From Zelopaecilomyces penicillatus (Eukaryota > Ascomycota > Sordariomycetes > Hypocreales > Pseudodiploosporaceae), in the NCBI GenBank assembly GCA_005765155.1, contig VCCP01000001.1, positions 1,860,001 to 1,924,000 on the forward strand: a stretch of 64,000 bases of DNA, given 5' to 3'. The notes beneath the pieces are model-generated. The model worked only from the letters and a program-made list of their open reading frames with translations. It was not told the origin of the DNA and did no database searches. This document shows positions 1-12,903 of this stretch, in pieces; position 1 is the first letter of the stretch, and each line of letters starts with the position of its first letter. A program made the translations under genes and the position numbers.

Positions 1-2217
1 CACGCTCACCGAGCATTACTAAGAGGTCACCGGCGGTACAGCCTAAGCCACGGCCAGCCAACACCATTCCCATTATGGTAGCTATTGCAGAAGAGTGTTT
101 AGATAAGGCGCGTGCTTCATCGCATGATGTCGCCATGTCATTGTACCCTAACCAAGTCGATGAGTACCAAAAGTTGATAGCTACAGGCCTATCATGCTTA
201 GAAGCAGCCATGCAAAGCAACAGGCTACCACCACGCGAAGATGCGCGTGTGCGCCTTAGATATGCGGCTATTCTACAAGAAGAGACGGAAAACCTAATGG
301 AGGCAGAGACAGCTATAGGCAAGGGTATCACGTTATGCGAGAAGGTAAGTGACCTGCTCTCCCCTCTCCGAAACTGTTGGTTAATAAATCAAAGCATCGA
401 CTATATGACTTAAAATATTGTATGCAATATCTCCTTCTTAAAGTTGGATTCCAGCATAACCAGAAGGCCGGCCTGAAGGCTGTTGATGATCATATCAAGA
501 GCTGTCAACAGTAAGTCCCCTTTGACCCCCGAGATGCGTCTGACGCATCAAGACAGAGGCCTGTTTGCTCATTCCTCGCCACAGTTTCAAGCACGTACCC
601 TGGTATTATGCATTTCGTCTTTTGAAGGCATCTTTCTACTTGGAAATCGGCAATGCATCAGATCCTGGCGTCGTCGATAATCTCAGAGCTATCCAGAGCG
701 TTGCCAACGAACGAGGCGACAAAGCTCTTTACGTTTTCGCATCGTTGTTAGAGGGTTTCACGCTTTTGAAGACGAGAAAGGATGGCAATATTGAGAGAGT
801 GCATACATGTATTGCCCAGGCCGCCAAATTTCAGTTTGACCCTACGGTTAAGATAGTACAGTTGGAATTGTTGTCACGCCTGCTCGAAGTTGTATCAAGC
901 TTGCCTCGACAGAACCTTGACCACACAACACAGCAACTTCGGCAGCTGCAGAAGTGTCTAGACGAGTGCGAGGGGTGGCATAATGTCAAGGCTGACTTCT
1001 TGGTACCAATTAAGAAACAGTCTTCTTCTACTAAGATTGTCAGCGATGACACAAGTGCCATTATTACCATGGGGGTTGGAGATTGCGAGTCGGATTTTTT
1101 GGTCATGTCCTTCATGACAAAGATGGAATTGAGATCTCTTGTGTACGTTGCACCATTTCTCTCAATATTTGCCAGCTTTATGCGCTTGTCGGTAACTAAC
1201 TCGCTGCTTTACTCTGATATTTAGCTTCATGATCAGTGGTCTTACAAAACTCCACAAACCTACATCACAAGGCGGCCGACCGAGTGAGTTCTGGCGAGAG
1301 GGACTGAAGATACTCGATACATGTAAGTCTCCAACGCTGCTCTAATTTGCCATAGTCCTAACATCATCTCTACGTCAGGGGACAGCTCAACTTCAGGTAT
1401 TCCTTACGGCCCAGCCATTCCACTGAATGCTGCCATTAAACAGCGAGCTTGGCGAACAGAAGCCCAAGCTTACTTGAACGTTCTACTGGGCTTGGTTGCT
1501 GCAAGTCACTGTCAATGGGATACGGTGAAGCAAGTTTTGGAAAAGCTTGAGATGCTTGTGTCGCCTTCAACACAGGCTACAGTGAGATTGCTCTCCATCT
1601 ATCTAACTGGTGTCTACCATCAAGGGACTGGTAACCTCGAAGCAGCCCTTGGCATCTTCCTCGACAGCTGCTTTACAATCCCCAAAGGGAGTGTTGGCGG
1701 AGTCAAAGTCGGACATCAAGAACTTTCTCTTCTTGCAGGCCTGAACCGGCTTTGGATTATGCAGCACCCCTCTTGTCGAAACGATCAAGAAACATTAGAC
1801 TTGATCGAGCAGCTTCAGCCTCATTGCATGAATCACTGGAATATCGACCTAAGGACTGCTTGGCACAATGTCATGGCAGCCCTTGTAACAGAACCAACCC
1901 AGCAACTAAACCAACAAAAGCAACACATACATGCCGCGATGGCAGGCTCAAAGGCCACTAGTAACATTCTCGGAGCTGCTGTTACACTATGCATTATGCG
2001 AAGTCGATTTTTTGAAAATGTTATTGGCGAACAAGCATTAAAGAGCGCTCGTGCAGCTGCAAAGCAAGCACAGAGGAGTGGCAATGTGCTGTGGCAGAGT
2101 GTAGCAGATGGAATGCTGGCGCACTCATATGAGGTACAAGGCCAAAGAGAAGAGGCGAAGCAGGAATGGGATAAGGCAACCATGGAGGCAAGAGGCGCAT
2201 TTGCTCGGAGTTTGTGA
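1..2217 (+). CDS. mau2: MAU2/SCC4 cohesin loading factor, 5' partial
   Basis: TPR-type subunit that partners NIPBL/SCC2 to load cohesin onto chromatin in the nucleus (family knowledge). The frame is open from base 3 with no start in the window, so the N-terminus lies upstream. Inferred exons are <1-344, 395-510, 585-1142, 1225-1322 and 1379-2217, giving about 650 visible residues; all four introns (50, 74, 82, 56 nt) have GT..AG ends and keep frame. Recognition rests on the family-like stretches LAEECxDKAR-type near the start (here IAEECLDKARAS), RLYDLKYCMQYLL across the first junction, and KHVPWYYAFRLLKAS after the second. The protein is helical and repeat-rich with no membrane segment. It converges on the SF3B4 gene, with 339 bp between the two stops. 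The identity is inferred from motif resemblance, without an alignment. Confidence 0.87.
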
Positions 2218-2556
2218 AGAAAAGAATTATGTTGTTGGGGTGGACATGGCGTTATGGCTATCTTTTGGCCGAGAATTGGATGCTACATATCAAGAACCTT
2301 GTACATATGAGGGCTTGTACGATACCTGACCATAGACGGTCATCATATTCAGGTTTTGGAGAGTAAATTAGAAGAATCCTGGGAGGCGCGTGTTCTGTCA
2401 CCTGTATCCGCTGATCACTCAAGGTCTGGCTTCATGTTGATGTGACGTCGCTTTTCACCCCCGCTGATTGCATGTATTATTTCGTGTACACCATCCGTAT
2501 TGGATGAAACGCCTCTTGATGGACTTGCCAACGTCAAATGAGGACTGCAATGCCCT
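2218..2556. other. Convergent intergenic region, MAU2/SF3B4
   Basis: This 339 bp holds the 3' untranslated regions of two converging genes. I see no further reading frame or RNA gene in it. An AT-rich patch around 2340-2380 may carry a 3'-end signal, but no specific site can be assigned. Confidence 0.6.
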
Positions 2557-3768
2557 TCACCGACGAGGAAATCCTGGAGGCGGTTGGAAGCCTGGTGGTG
2601 GCATGAAGCCTGGCGGCGCAGGGGGGGTATTTGATGATCCAGGAGGAGGAACAGGAAACCCAGGAGGTGCACCAACAGGAAATCCCGGCGGAGGACCCTG
2701 AGGTGGGCGGAAGCTTGCTGGGTGAAAGTCTGCCGGGTTGGTATACCCACCTTGAATTTGAGGCGGCCTTGCTGGTAGGCCGGAAGGTGCTGGTGGAAGA
2801 GGAGTAGCACCTCGTCCCATGTTGAAGCCGCTGGGTGGTGGGCCGTGACCAGGACCAGCATTACTATAAGGAGATGGTCCTCGGGGGGGAGGCGCGAATC
2901 CGCTCGGGACGCCGTGTGCTGGTGCCCCCATCATAGGCGGCATATTACCTCCTGCCATTGCTGAATGGTCAAAACCAGCAGGAGGTTGTGCTGGTGGAGC
3001 TTGCGCAGGAGGAGCGTTGTTCATCAAGAAAGCCTGGGGCATGGGTTGTGCCTCAGGAACAATGTTTCGTGACTTGGCCTGGGCTGCCAATTGCCTCTCA
3101 GCCTCGTCACCATGGCGCTCACCCTTGCCGTCCTTCTTGAAAGCGTATTGTACGGAGACCTCCTTGCTCACAATGTACTGTCCATTCATGTTCAAGATAG
3201 CGTTGTCACTGCTCTCGAAGTCGCCATAGCTGACAAAACCAAAGCCTTTACTGGCGCCATTATCATCTCTTGCCACCTTGGGTACGCTCAAGAGCGGACC
3301 AAATCGGCTGAAGGTGTCGTAAAGGACCTTCTCATCCACCATGGGATCGATGCTGCCGATGAAGAGCTCAGCACCGACGTCGGCCGCCTTTTGCTTGTCG
3401 GCGCTAGCCTTGTTGACACGCAGGGATTTTCCATACAGCTTGATCCCGTTCATGACGTTGGCTGCGTACTCGGCGTCAGTTGGTGTGCGAAACTCGACAA
3501 AGCCGAAGCCCTGATGTGTCTGGGTGACGCGGTCGCGGGGCATATGGATGTTATGGATGGGGCCCATTTGCAGCATGATCTCGTACACCATGGCTGACGT
3601 GGCGCGCTCGTCGATGTTGCCAACATATACTGTGGCCTCCTTGTCCTGTTCCCTAAAACGCGCGCGCGTGTCAGTGACCATCAAGACGGGTTTCGGATGC
3701 AACATGTGGGAATTTGTGCAGTTCTAATTGGCAAATAATAAAACTTACCAATGCCTATTTTGTGCCAT
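2557..3768 (-). CDS. SF3B4: Splicing factor 3B subunit 4 (SAP49/HSH49)
   Basis: Component of the U2 snRNP SF3b complex that helps anchor U2 near the branch point (family knowledge). Two exons: a 20-nt first exon 3749-3768 (MAQNRH plus a split W codon) and 2557-3652; the intron 3653-3748 starts GTAAG and ends TTTTAG. The product is 371 residues. RRM1 (about 12-90) has RNP2 VYVGNI and RNP1 HQGFGFVEF. RRM2 (about 99-180) has RNP2 LFIGSI and RNP1 SKGFGFVSY. From about residue 215 the tail is Pro/Gly/Met-rich with repeated PPGF units, as in other SF3B4 proteins. A longer in-frame ATG at 3705 lies inside the intron and was rejected, because the spliced MAQNRHWEQDKEATVYVGN matches the family start. 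It is divergent from TOM7. Confidence 0.95.
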
Positions 3769-4173
3769 GTTGACGGATTGAGTTGCGAAGGCACTCGGTT
3801 GGCGACAAAACAAAAATTGGCTTCAGGATCCAGAGGTACAACAGGTTACAGTTGAGAATCGTTTGCTAGTTGTCGTCACAAGAGGGTGGTTATGGATGCA
3901 GCTCAGGTCGAAGCTCGGAAATTTCGGGTGTCGAAGTCGGACAGCTTGGACGGATTTGCCGGGGTTGAGCCGGCCCTTTCGGCGACTGGGGGATTTGAAT
4001 ACTAGAAAAAATGACCCAGGACCTCGCATCTCGAGTTTTCCAGTAGGACTACAAGCAGCTCAGGCCGACCTACAATCGCAAACGGAGTCGCCCTTCCAAT
4101 CGCTTATTGTGATTTCATCGCCAAATATCAATTCGCATCCGCTTTTTTAGTTGTCTAAAACCAAACGTCCATC
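3769..4173. promoter_or_regulatory. Shared divergent promoter region, SF3B4/TOM7
   Basis: 405 bp separate the start codons of two divergent housekeeping genes, so both promoters must lie here (inference from layout). No TATA box stands out. The reading frames that cross it are short and show no family resemblance. Confidence 0.5.
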
Positions 4174-4586
4174 ATGCTTGCCCTTTCTGAGGAGTCCAAG
4201 GTCCGCTCTTATCAACCATCTAATTTGCTCGTGATGCGACTATACTGACTTGTTGTTCCAGGAGCGCATCGCCAAGCTCATTGACATCTCGCGCGTCGCC
4301 ATTCACTAGTGAGTCCCCTTTTTGTATCAAATAATATTTCCTAATTTTGCTAACTGTTTCTTGTAGTGGATATCTCCCCCTGATTCTCTATCTCGGTACG
4401 GTGCAATGCAGCGCAGACGACAACAACTTATCAAGTGACGATGAGACTGACTTTGCTCTATAGGATATACCCGCAGCGACCCCCGTCCATCCGTCATTCG
4501 GTTAGTATCCCTCTTTCAGGATAACTGCACTATATGAGCAAACGGCTAATCGGGCATTCTTCAGTCTCCTCTCTCCACTTTCATAA
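4174..4586 (+). CDS. tom7: TOM7, mitochondrial import receptor small subunit
   Basis: Small tail-anchored subunit of the TOM complex in the outer mitochondrial membrane, affecting assembly with TOM40 (family knowledge). It is built from five very short exons: 4174-4200, 4262-4308, 4367-4395, 4464-4500 and 4565-4586. All four introns (61, 58, 68, 64 nt) have GT..AG ends. The 53-residue product starts MLALSEESKERIAKLIDISR, followed by a hydrophobic segment around HYGYLPLILYLGY, then the family-typical SDPRPSVIRLLSPLS end. The YxPLILYLG and RPS features are what identify TOM7. No exon is long enough to score on its own, so ORF-based finders would miss the gene. TOM40 lies 49 kb away in the same window. 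Confidence 0.92.
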
Positions 4587-5097
4587 GCAGTCTATGACGT
4601 CGGCATAATTGTATGTCAGATGGGTGTGTACATTATGGGAAAGAAGCCAATTTGGTGCGAGAGGCACGAAACACGATTTATCAGCATTAATGGCGTTAGA
4701 AAAACTCGTCGTTATGGACGACGTAGCAAAAGGATCGGATCCAGGTCGGAGGGACGGGTTCGATATGTGAGAAATGTGAGAACATGTATCATCATCAACT
4801 ACATGTAGTACTATTTAAATGACAAACCACTCAACACAAATGTTTTATTCAAGGCAGCTGGCGGAGATTTAAACTCTAACATCATGCTTGGCTAGAGTTT
4901 GGTTAGTGATACAAAAGTTGCCTCTATTCAGTTGCCTTACTCTTCTGCTGAGGTCATCACGGAGGCGCGTCACCGTTATCCGCAGTGCGATAAGAGAAAA
5001 AAATAAAGGGGACATCCCAATTCCACGAGCTTCACAACATCCCATCCTGACACGCAATGAGGATGTGAGTGTCTGGACATCCGGAAACTACAGCTAT
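4587..5097. other. Intergenic region between TOM7 and the carrier gene
   Basis: 511 bp between two genes on the same strand, holding the TOM7 3' region and the carrier promoter and leader. The carrier frame is open upstream to 4888, but that extension is Arg/Ser-rich and has no carrier features, so it is probably leader sequence. Confidence 0.5.
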
Positions 5098-6139
5098 ATG
5101 CCCAAAACCAGCCATGCGGGCCTCTCACCCGCCATCGTTGAGTCCGTTGCCGGCCTCAGTGCTGGCACCGTCGCCACGCTGGTAGTCCATCCGCTCGACA
5201 TCGTCAAGACGCGGATGCAAAGTAAGTGCCAAGTTGGCAGGCAGTCCGATCCTTGCCCACAACTCCCTTTGTTCTTGTTCTTTTCTTCTTTCCGAGCCTC
5301 TACAATAGGCTAACCAGTCGCAATGTCTTGCATTCCCTCTAGTTAGCCAACGCTCCGGCCCGTCTGCCGCACGTCAGCTAACCACCATGGCCATCCTGCG
5401 CTCCTTGACGTCCAATTCGAACCCCATGGCCTCGCTCTACCGCGGCCTCACGCCCAATCTCGTCGGAAACTCCCTTAGCTGGGCGTCCTTTTTTTTCTTC
5501 AAGTCGCGCTTCGAGCGCGCGATAGCAGCGTGGCATGGGCGCGAGCAACCCACTCCAACAGATTACTTCATTGCCAGCGGCCTGGCAGGCATGTCAACCT
5601 CAGTGCTGACGAACCCGCTCTGGGTAATCAAAACACGGATGCTCTCCTCAGATCGCGGTGCGAAGGGCGCATATCCGTCCATGCTGGCCGGCGCTCGCAC
5701 GATATACAGAACCGAAGGCCTGCGGGGGTTCTATCGCGGTCTTGGGGTCTCTCTTTTCGGAGTCTCTCACGGCGCTGTCCAGTTCGCCGTGTACGAGCCG
5801 GCCAAGCGTTTATATTTTACGCAACGCAGACAGCAGGGTATAAACGATGGTCGCATGACTACGGAGGCTACGATTGTGATATCAAGCTGCGCCAAGCTCG
5901 TCGCTGGGGCTGTTACCTATCCATACCAGGTTTTGCGGACCAGGCTGCAAAACTACCAGGCCGATGAGAGGTTTGGTAAGGGCTTCAGAGGTGTCGTGAA
6001 GCGAGTGTGGAAAGAGGAAGGCGTTCGGGGCTTTTACAGAGGATTGGTTCCTGGTGTAGTAAGGGTCATGCCAGCGACCTGGGTAACGTTCTTGGTCTAC
6101 GAAAATGTCAAGTATTATCTGCCGCTGTGGTTGGAATAA
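5098..6139 (+). CDS. flx1: Mitochondrial FAD/folate carrier (FLX1/SLC25A32 type)
   Basis: Inner-membrane carrier of the SLC25 family; FLX1/SLC25A32 members move FAD or folate across the inner mitochondrial membrane (family knowledge). Exons are 5098-5221 and 5343-6139, intron 121 nt, product 306 residues (yeast FLX1 is similar in size). The three carrier signatures are visible: PLDIVKTRMQ, PLWVIKTRML and PYQVLRTRLQ. The tryptophan in the second and the PYQ form of the third are typical of the FAD/folate branch rather than generic carriers. Each is followed by a FYRGL or LYRGL-type motif. The start at 5098 (MPKTSHAGL) places the first helix at a normal distance. The exact substrate cannot be read from sequence. 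A long gene-free region begins directly downstream. Confidence 0.9.
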
Positions 6140-9100
6140 CCAGCTAAACCATTGATCCTTGATATACTTGCCTTTTTCATTGTGTCGATTGGCTTCGGTC
6201 TAGGATGCTACTACTTATTCAATCTACGGAATCATATCACAATTGTTTGGAGCAGCGCGTATATTCTGGATTACGACAACTGTGGCTACCTACATATGAA
6301 GGGATACATTTTCGAAACATATTCATGTTCGAATTATATTTACTCTTAATGCTTTCATATTTCATGAAATGGTTCAAGTCCCTACATGAAATGGGATCTG
6401 TTAACAAACGTTTGGTTTTCATGTTGCAACATACAAACTCTTGTTTAGGTGACTATTTTAATCTAAAAAATAAAATTAAAAACCCGACAGTTGAAATCTG
6501 AATGTCTTCACCATCTTTGCACAGCAGTATTTCCTGGCATATCATTATAGATCGTTGATTGAACCTAGTAACTGATTCCTCTCTGGACCCATGGTTGAGC
6601 AGAGAGGAATTGGACGATCAGATATCTGCATTCCATTATGGAAACCACCCCAATATACAGCGCAGGCACTCGATCAATCGTGTTACATTGCCGACTCCAA
6701 GGTTGCTCTGCTCCAACATTAACAATAACAAACGTTTGGTCACTGGATATCAAGATGGCTTGACTGGGCAACGATTCTAACAAACAATGAAGTCGTCGTG
6801 TACTACTCCTTCTTCTACATCAATCCTTAGCCTTCCGAGCTGCCTGGCCACGGTACCATATCATGTGCTAATTCCATGTTTCATAATATAACGTCATCAT
6901 ACCAACTTTGACCCAGGTATCTGACGATCAGGACTCCAGTAATGACAATGACTTATTATATTCATGTTACACCGAGTGCCTAGCCGGTTCAGTGCGGCCG
7001 TCACCAATGACATGGCAAAGGTCATAGCTCATGGACCGCATGCTACACCCGTCATGCTGATTTTCATGATTTTGTTATAATTACGGGGTCAAAATGTTAC
7101 GCACACACTCAACAGGGCCAAGTGCGGCTAGGTTTCAGGGATCAAGGGAAAGCCGTTCGATCGGGATGACAGCTATTCAGAACCATCGATCTGGTCGCAA
7201 TGAACCAGGGAGAAGGTGGCGATACGAACTAGGCAACGTAAGGAATCGCCACCGCGCATTGAGTTAACAGTAAATCGACCTGAGCACGCCACGCAGTATA
7301 TGAACAACGAATATGACTTGGAGCAAGCTTGTCAGTATCAAACCCTCTGATCCTGGCAACAGCCGCCAGCCACCCGAACCAGCCGCAGCATAGTCAAAAG
7401 AGCAATAGGAGGAGGCTAATGAGGTAGGTAGTTTGTTTTGAGAAACTGAGTCATGGGGGAGGACCTTAAACGGGGTGAAAAGAGTGAGAAGTTGAGATCT
7501 GATAGATGTGTGGAACCTAGGCTTAGCGACTGGGGAAGGGCGGGATCCTGGCCAGTACCTGAATCTCCGGGTTATTGAATGTATGTATGTGTATTTTTTG
7601 GGGGGGGAGGCTGCTCTGGGGCCGACATAGCAGAGACACATGATGCCGTTCCCGCCTCTGGGGGATATGTGCAAAGTCTGACGTTGTGCTCGGACTCTGC
7701 AGCTACGACGTGAGGGTCCAGTTGGAGTTGGCAAGAGCAATTAATATGGCACTGCCCGCTGCAAGATACGCAGCAATGCAGGACTGCATGGACGGCAGAG
7801 CCAAGCTTGGTCCCTGATCACCACGGGATCCCGCCGGGTGGCCAGGTGAGGTTTCGGCTTTCTCTCTTCCAGACCTACTATGGTGACAAGGAATGGTGCC
7901 TAGATAGAGTCTGAGGACGGCCTCGGCCTTGGAGGCGGGCAACTTTGCCCCCAAAACAGTTCCATAAGCGATAGCTCATGTATGTACGAAGGCCCTAGGC
8001 CTTGCAAGATACACCTAATAGGTACTACAGCGTACATGCAGTAGGCATAGAGTAGTCGCGCAAAGAGTAGCTTGTTGAGGTCAAGCTCAGCCCCGCGGAC
8101 AATGATGAGCCCTTCAGGTTACCCACATGGTGGACATACTAGGTGAGCAAAACGTTTGTTAGTCGACGAACCCGTCTGAGCAACAGACTAAGCTATCTTT
8201 CATCTTGGTCAGTGATAAGGGGAGAGGGGAAGAAGGAAAAAAGGGCGCAAAGCCCCAGATTTAGCCGTCGGCCGTGGTCGGTGGTGCAATTGATATGAAA
8301 CTGGTATCAGTTTTCGATTGTCTCTACGTCCGTTCTCATACGGCTCCACCTCGCAACCAGTGGAGGCTGAGATGAAGCAATGACGACAGCCGAGTCTCGG
8401 CACTGCAAAAATAATTGCTCACGGTCATTGGAAACACTGGGCTTGAACTTCAGACAGCCGACAGCTGACGGCAGGGAGAATATTGAGAAACAGAGCGGCA
8501 GAGGTCAAAATGTGGAGAGCGGTGACCAGGCGGCGGCGGCGAGGATTTCCATGCTGGGAATGAGCCGTTGAAATGTAGGAACAACGATCAACAAATCTGT
8601 GCGCCGCGGTGCGTATGGGCGATGTGCGTGCAGACTATTCCAATACAGTGCATGCCGAGTATAGGTACTGCGTATTAGCCAGAGGCTCAGCAAAGACAAT
8701 AGGACGCATGTAGGCATGTCGACCTGCACAAGCATGCATGTATGTATGTACAGGGACGAGCGAATGGACAGCGGGCGGGAGAAATAGAGGCACATACTTG
8801 ACGGGGGAGGGGTGAAGGTGGTGGTGAGATGGATGGCGCGCGGCGTCAGAGGGAGAAGCCAAGGCTGTGCTGTTACTGTGTGTTCTCTCTTTGCCTGCAC
8901 CACCTAGTCGAGACGATCTGTCGAACAGGGACAGGGCAGCAAGCACGATCTACGGCTAGTGCCTGCCACTGAGCTTGAGGCTTGGCAGCATGAGCAGGAG
9001 CGAGTGAGGCGGATGCGTGGGCGGTACGTATTGCATTACAAACTTCGTACTAATTGCAAGCTGCCAGCACTTGTCAACTGTGTAGTACTACCTTGGCATC

Positions 9101-11000
9101 TTACACTACACCAACACAGACATCGTGGCCCAGCCGTCAAGCCTCAACGCGAGGGAGAGTGGGCTAATTAAATGGGGGGCAAAGTACACCTGTCAGCACA
9201 AAGCCAAAGAACGGACCGACATCCTCCGTGTCTACAGTACGAACTTGGGCAAGTATCTCTTTAGGGTTAAAGCCTTAGGAGGCTTTGCGACGAGTCTGTT
9301 GATCAGCTAATACTTCCGTCAGTCTGTGCCCTGTCGACGGCCACTACTGTATGTGCGAGAGTAGTTCGATACAGGCAAAGGAAAGAAAGACAGCAAGAGG
9401 TCGCAGGACCCTTGGGTTGCTGAATCTGCATGTGTGAGTTGTGCCAGGTGCGTGTGCAGTTCCCAGGACCCAAATGGGACGGCTGGCCCGCCCATTATGG
9501 GCTCGCCAACCCAAAAGACTAGACTCACGGGCCAAGCCAAAGCTTTTCGCCTTCGCTTCTCTCATCCAAAGATTATCTCTCCATGGCAAACAAAGGTCTG
9601 CTGGCCCGAAAGGGGAGAGAGGGGTGTGTGCCTGCCTACGAATGGAATACAGCGCTACTACGCAAAGCACGACTAGTAATAAAACGACGTTACGAAAGGT
9701 GAGCACAAAATTAGATTCACGATGTGAGACAAGAGCCACAGGACCACAGGACAACCTAACAGAACGGCAGGACCGGACACAAAAGAAGGGCCCGCGCCGT
9801 CTTCAGTAAGGCTAGCTTTTCGTACCTGCGGCAGGGCAAAGCAAAAAGACCCTGATGTGGGCCGCTGCGTGTCGCAGTTCTCCTGACGACGGGACGGGGA
9901 GTCCATCACAAGTCGCTTGTGGAAGACCAGAGACCTTCTTCTATTGCATGGACACATCTACGATGATGGCTGTTGCTGTTGGTGGGCACGAGCGCCGTTG
10001 CATCTGAACATTCAATCGCATATACTACAAATCATTTTTTGATGCAATGCACACATAGTATTGAAAGTATTGAAAAGTAGGAAGTCAAGCCCTCGTACAA
10101 TATTGTTCATCGGGAAGGGCTGACAAAAACAGCATGCACATAACGTATACCAAGCTCAACGAATACCCACAAGATTGACAACGCTTGGCGTTTACTCACC
10201 GGCTGTCTTGCCTGGCCCTACGAGGCGCTGCACTTCGATGCACCGCATTGACTTTTTGATGCACACTTGAGTACATGAAGGTATCAAACGGCAGACGGAA
10301 ACCAAACTGCTTTGGCAAATCCAGACTGAGCACTCGCGTGGCAATGATGCTCTCACCAGTCAGACATGAATGAGTTGCGACCAGAAACAACGTGGTGCTG
10401 GTATGTCTGCGTGCGCCCGCCCGTGTACATACGCGGTAACGGGGCCGTCCTGTTCCGATATTTCTATCATTTGTCGGGTCCGAAGGTCTTCGGGTTGCCC
10501 TGCACCTGTTCGGGCGGCTGACGAAGACACAGCTACACCAGATACACGCGCTTCTCCGTCTCGGGCCTTGCCATGCCAGCCCACCTCTCAACTCCCTGCC
10601 CTACCTGCGCTGAACCACCCTAAAGTCTGCACTAAATATCCTGTGCAGCCTGTGCCTCATCCACGTATCGTCACCCATTTAGGTGTATCATGGCCAAGAC
10701 CCGGATCGTATATCATCTTACTTGCTCCCCGCATGGTGTAGTAACGAGAGGGGAACGCAAGACGGGACGGGACCAGTTGTTGGCAGGGATTGAGTATCAA
10801 CTGGGTTTAGTGCAAACTTGTGATTGTGCTCACACGTATCATTACTATGTGCAACTTCATGCTGTCTCTGGCTTTTACTCTGTCGCTTGTTGGTGGCGCT
10901 GTTTCTGTTTGTGGTTGTGGTGTTGTTGTTGTTGTCGATGATGATGGTGATGATGTTATTCTTGCGTGCCACTGCTACCTACCTTCTTGGCCAGCAGCGT
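6140..11000. other. Gene desert, part 1: no supportable gene
   Basis: After the carrier 3' region (AT-rich to about 6540), I find only short overlapping frames on both strands. None has a recognisable domain, a consistent codon pattern or a plausible splice chain. The longest is 158 codons on the minus strand at 7264-7740 and is low-complexity in character. Local features are a G-run near 7600, TATG-rich microsatellite-like text near 7577 and 8735, and GTT/GAT triplet repeats at 10918-10960. Confidence 0.6.
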
Positions 11001-11954
11001 GTCATCGCCCACTCAATCAGCCCCGCCCACGGCAAGTAGGGAGGAAAGCATCCTGGCCGCAAATCGCATGCTCTCGTATACTACGTACAGGTGTTGTTTA
11101 CTCGACAGGGAAGGGTTAGTACATGTAAAGAATACGGGTCAAAGGATTGATGGCATGTGACCGCCGAGCAGAAATTCAAAGAAAATAATCGGGAGGCTAC
11201 ATGTCATCTTTTTTGGTCTATTTCCCCGTAGCCATTTCGAGCTCGGAATCTACCCGTCAGCAGTGAGCGCGGGAGAGAACGTGCGTTCTTTAGGTCGGTA
11301 CGGTGTAGGTCTGTTGGTCAGAACGAGGCCGAGGGGAGCAGCGGATACCATCCGATCGGAATGCCCGTAGGCTTTGTTTACGGCTGGGGCCTATTATGGT
11401 ATTTGCCTCATTGAATCAGCATGCAGTAAAGCAAAGCCGAGGCTCGACTTCCTGTACTGAATGTAGGTCGGTTGGTCGGGTAAGCTGTTTGATATCCGTC
11501 AGCATCCAGAAAATCGAAGTACAATCTGTATTGCGCATTGATAGCTTTAAAACGAATAACACGATGTCCTACACGCCCTGTAATACAAATCCAGCAGTAG
11601 GATTTTTTTATCTGTGCTTAGGCCTTTGATCTTGGGTTCCTGGGGACAAGCAATCTCATGTGCCGTGTTCTAATGCTTCTGTTTTCCTCTGCGAACCACT
11701 ATTACTACCTCATATGTGGAATACCGATATTTGGCATGGAAGCCATCGGGGTGAGCGTGCAAGGCATGTACAATAGGTGTAGACGCAATTAGACCAGTTC
11801 AATTACCCAGAGAGTGTAGAGGGGCCCATACAGCGCCACCCACTCTCAATCGATGTTCCTGAACGGATGGAGCACTACACCCTACATTAGAAGGATCTCT
11901 GGTAGAATCTCACACCTCAATGATTTGCCACGCGCTCACCAGGTGCATCATTCG

Positions 11955-12070
11955 GGGTTTTTTTTGTTTTTGATTTTTTTTTTATCTTTTCTCCTATCCC
12001 AGGTTTCCCCCCTTTTTACTTTTTCCCCCTCGTTTCTTTCCGTTTCTCTCTCTCTCCCGTGTTCCTTGAT
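11955..12070 (+). other. Long polypyrimidine tract
   Basis: About 115 nt of almost pure T and C on the plus strand, interrupted by a few purines, followed by more T-runs to 12150. In filamentous fungi such CT tracts often sit just upstream of transcription starts of highly expressed genes (established observation). Here no reading frame with family features follows, so it may mark a noncoding transcript or simply be low-complexity DNA. Confidence 0.5.
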
Positions 12071-12903
12071 CGTCAAGTGGAAGCAATTTGTCCCCGCCCC
12101 TCTTGTGGGATAGACTAAATATTACCTGTTCCTTTTTTTTTTACTCCAGGTTTTGGCCACATGTTTTGTCCCGTCCGTAGTAGAAAAAACTTTGAAAAGA
12201 AACACAAAGCCTACCTTGGGTTAGTAGCACTGCAAATATCCCATCCTCTTTCCCTTTCGCCCCACATCCCACTTCTCCCAGGGGAAAGGGAATGTCAAGA
12301 TAACCTTCCTTCAAACTAGGCGGGGCGGTATGTACGGGCGTACGTAGTATTCCTGTACAGGCACCAACCAACGGTGGGAGAGTGAGATGGAGAGAGAAAA
12401 AAATCCACTTCACTCATACGACTGCGGTCGGGCTAATCCGCAGGCACCAGCATTCTCTTTGACATGTCCATCAGCAAATAGGCTCATGGTAGGAAATAGC
12501 GCCAGGACCAGCATGTGGTCCCTCCCTTCCTTCCAGTCAAAACTGTCACAAAAAGCCCTGAGGGTGTTGCAAAATGCCAATATGGGAATAATGGATATTC
12601 CAGGCCGCTGACAATGTACCCATGCGGTGGAGCGGCCACCACCAAACCGGTGCCCAAAGGTGCTGATTTGCGGATCGTGGTACAGCCTAAGCAATAAACA
12701 TGGAAATAGGCACCATGATCTTGCGGGCCCAAACGGGCGGCGCACGGCCCCAGGTGCCCTAGCGTCACCAAGAGAGAAAATACACAGGACGACGGGTGCC
12801 CGTTGCCACCGTTTTCATTCATGTGTGACGGACGGGTTCAACGGCAGGGCAAAAAATAAACAGAGCCTACGCTAACCCTACCAGGTAATAATGCCCTAGC
12901 AAG

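Noticed and set aside
3653..3705. In-frame upstream ATG for SF3B4 giving an N-terminus MLHPKPVLMVTD
   Set aside because: It lies inside a well-formed intron. The spliced form MAQNRHWEQDKEATVYVGN matches the family.
4888..5097. N-terminal extension of the mitochondrial carrier
   Set aside because: The frame is open but contains no carrier-like sequence; the start at 5098 gives the normal length.
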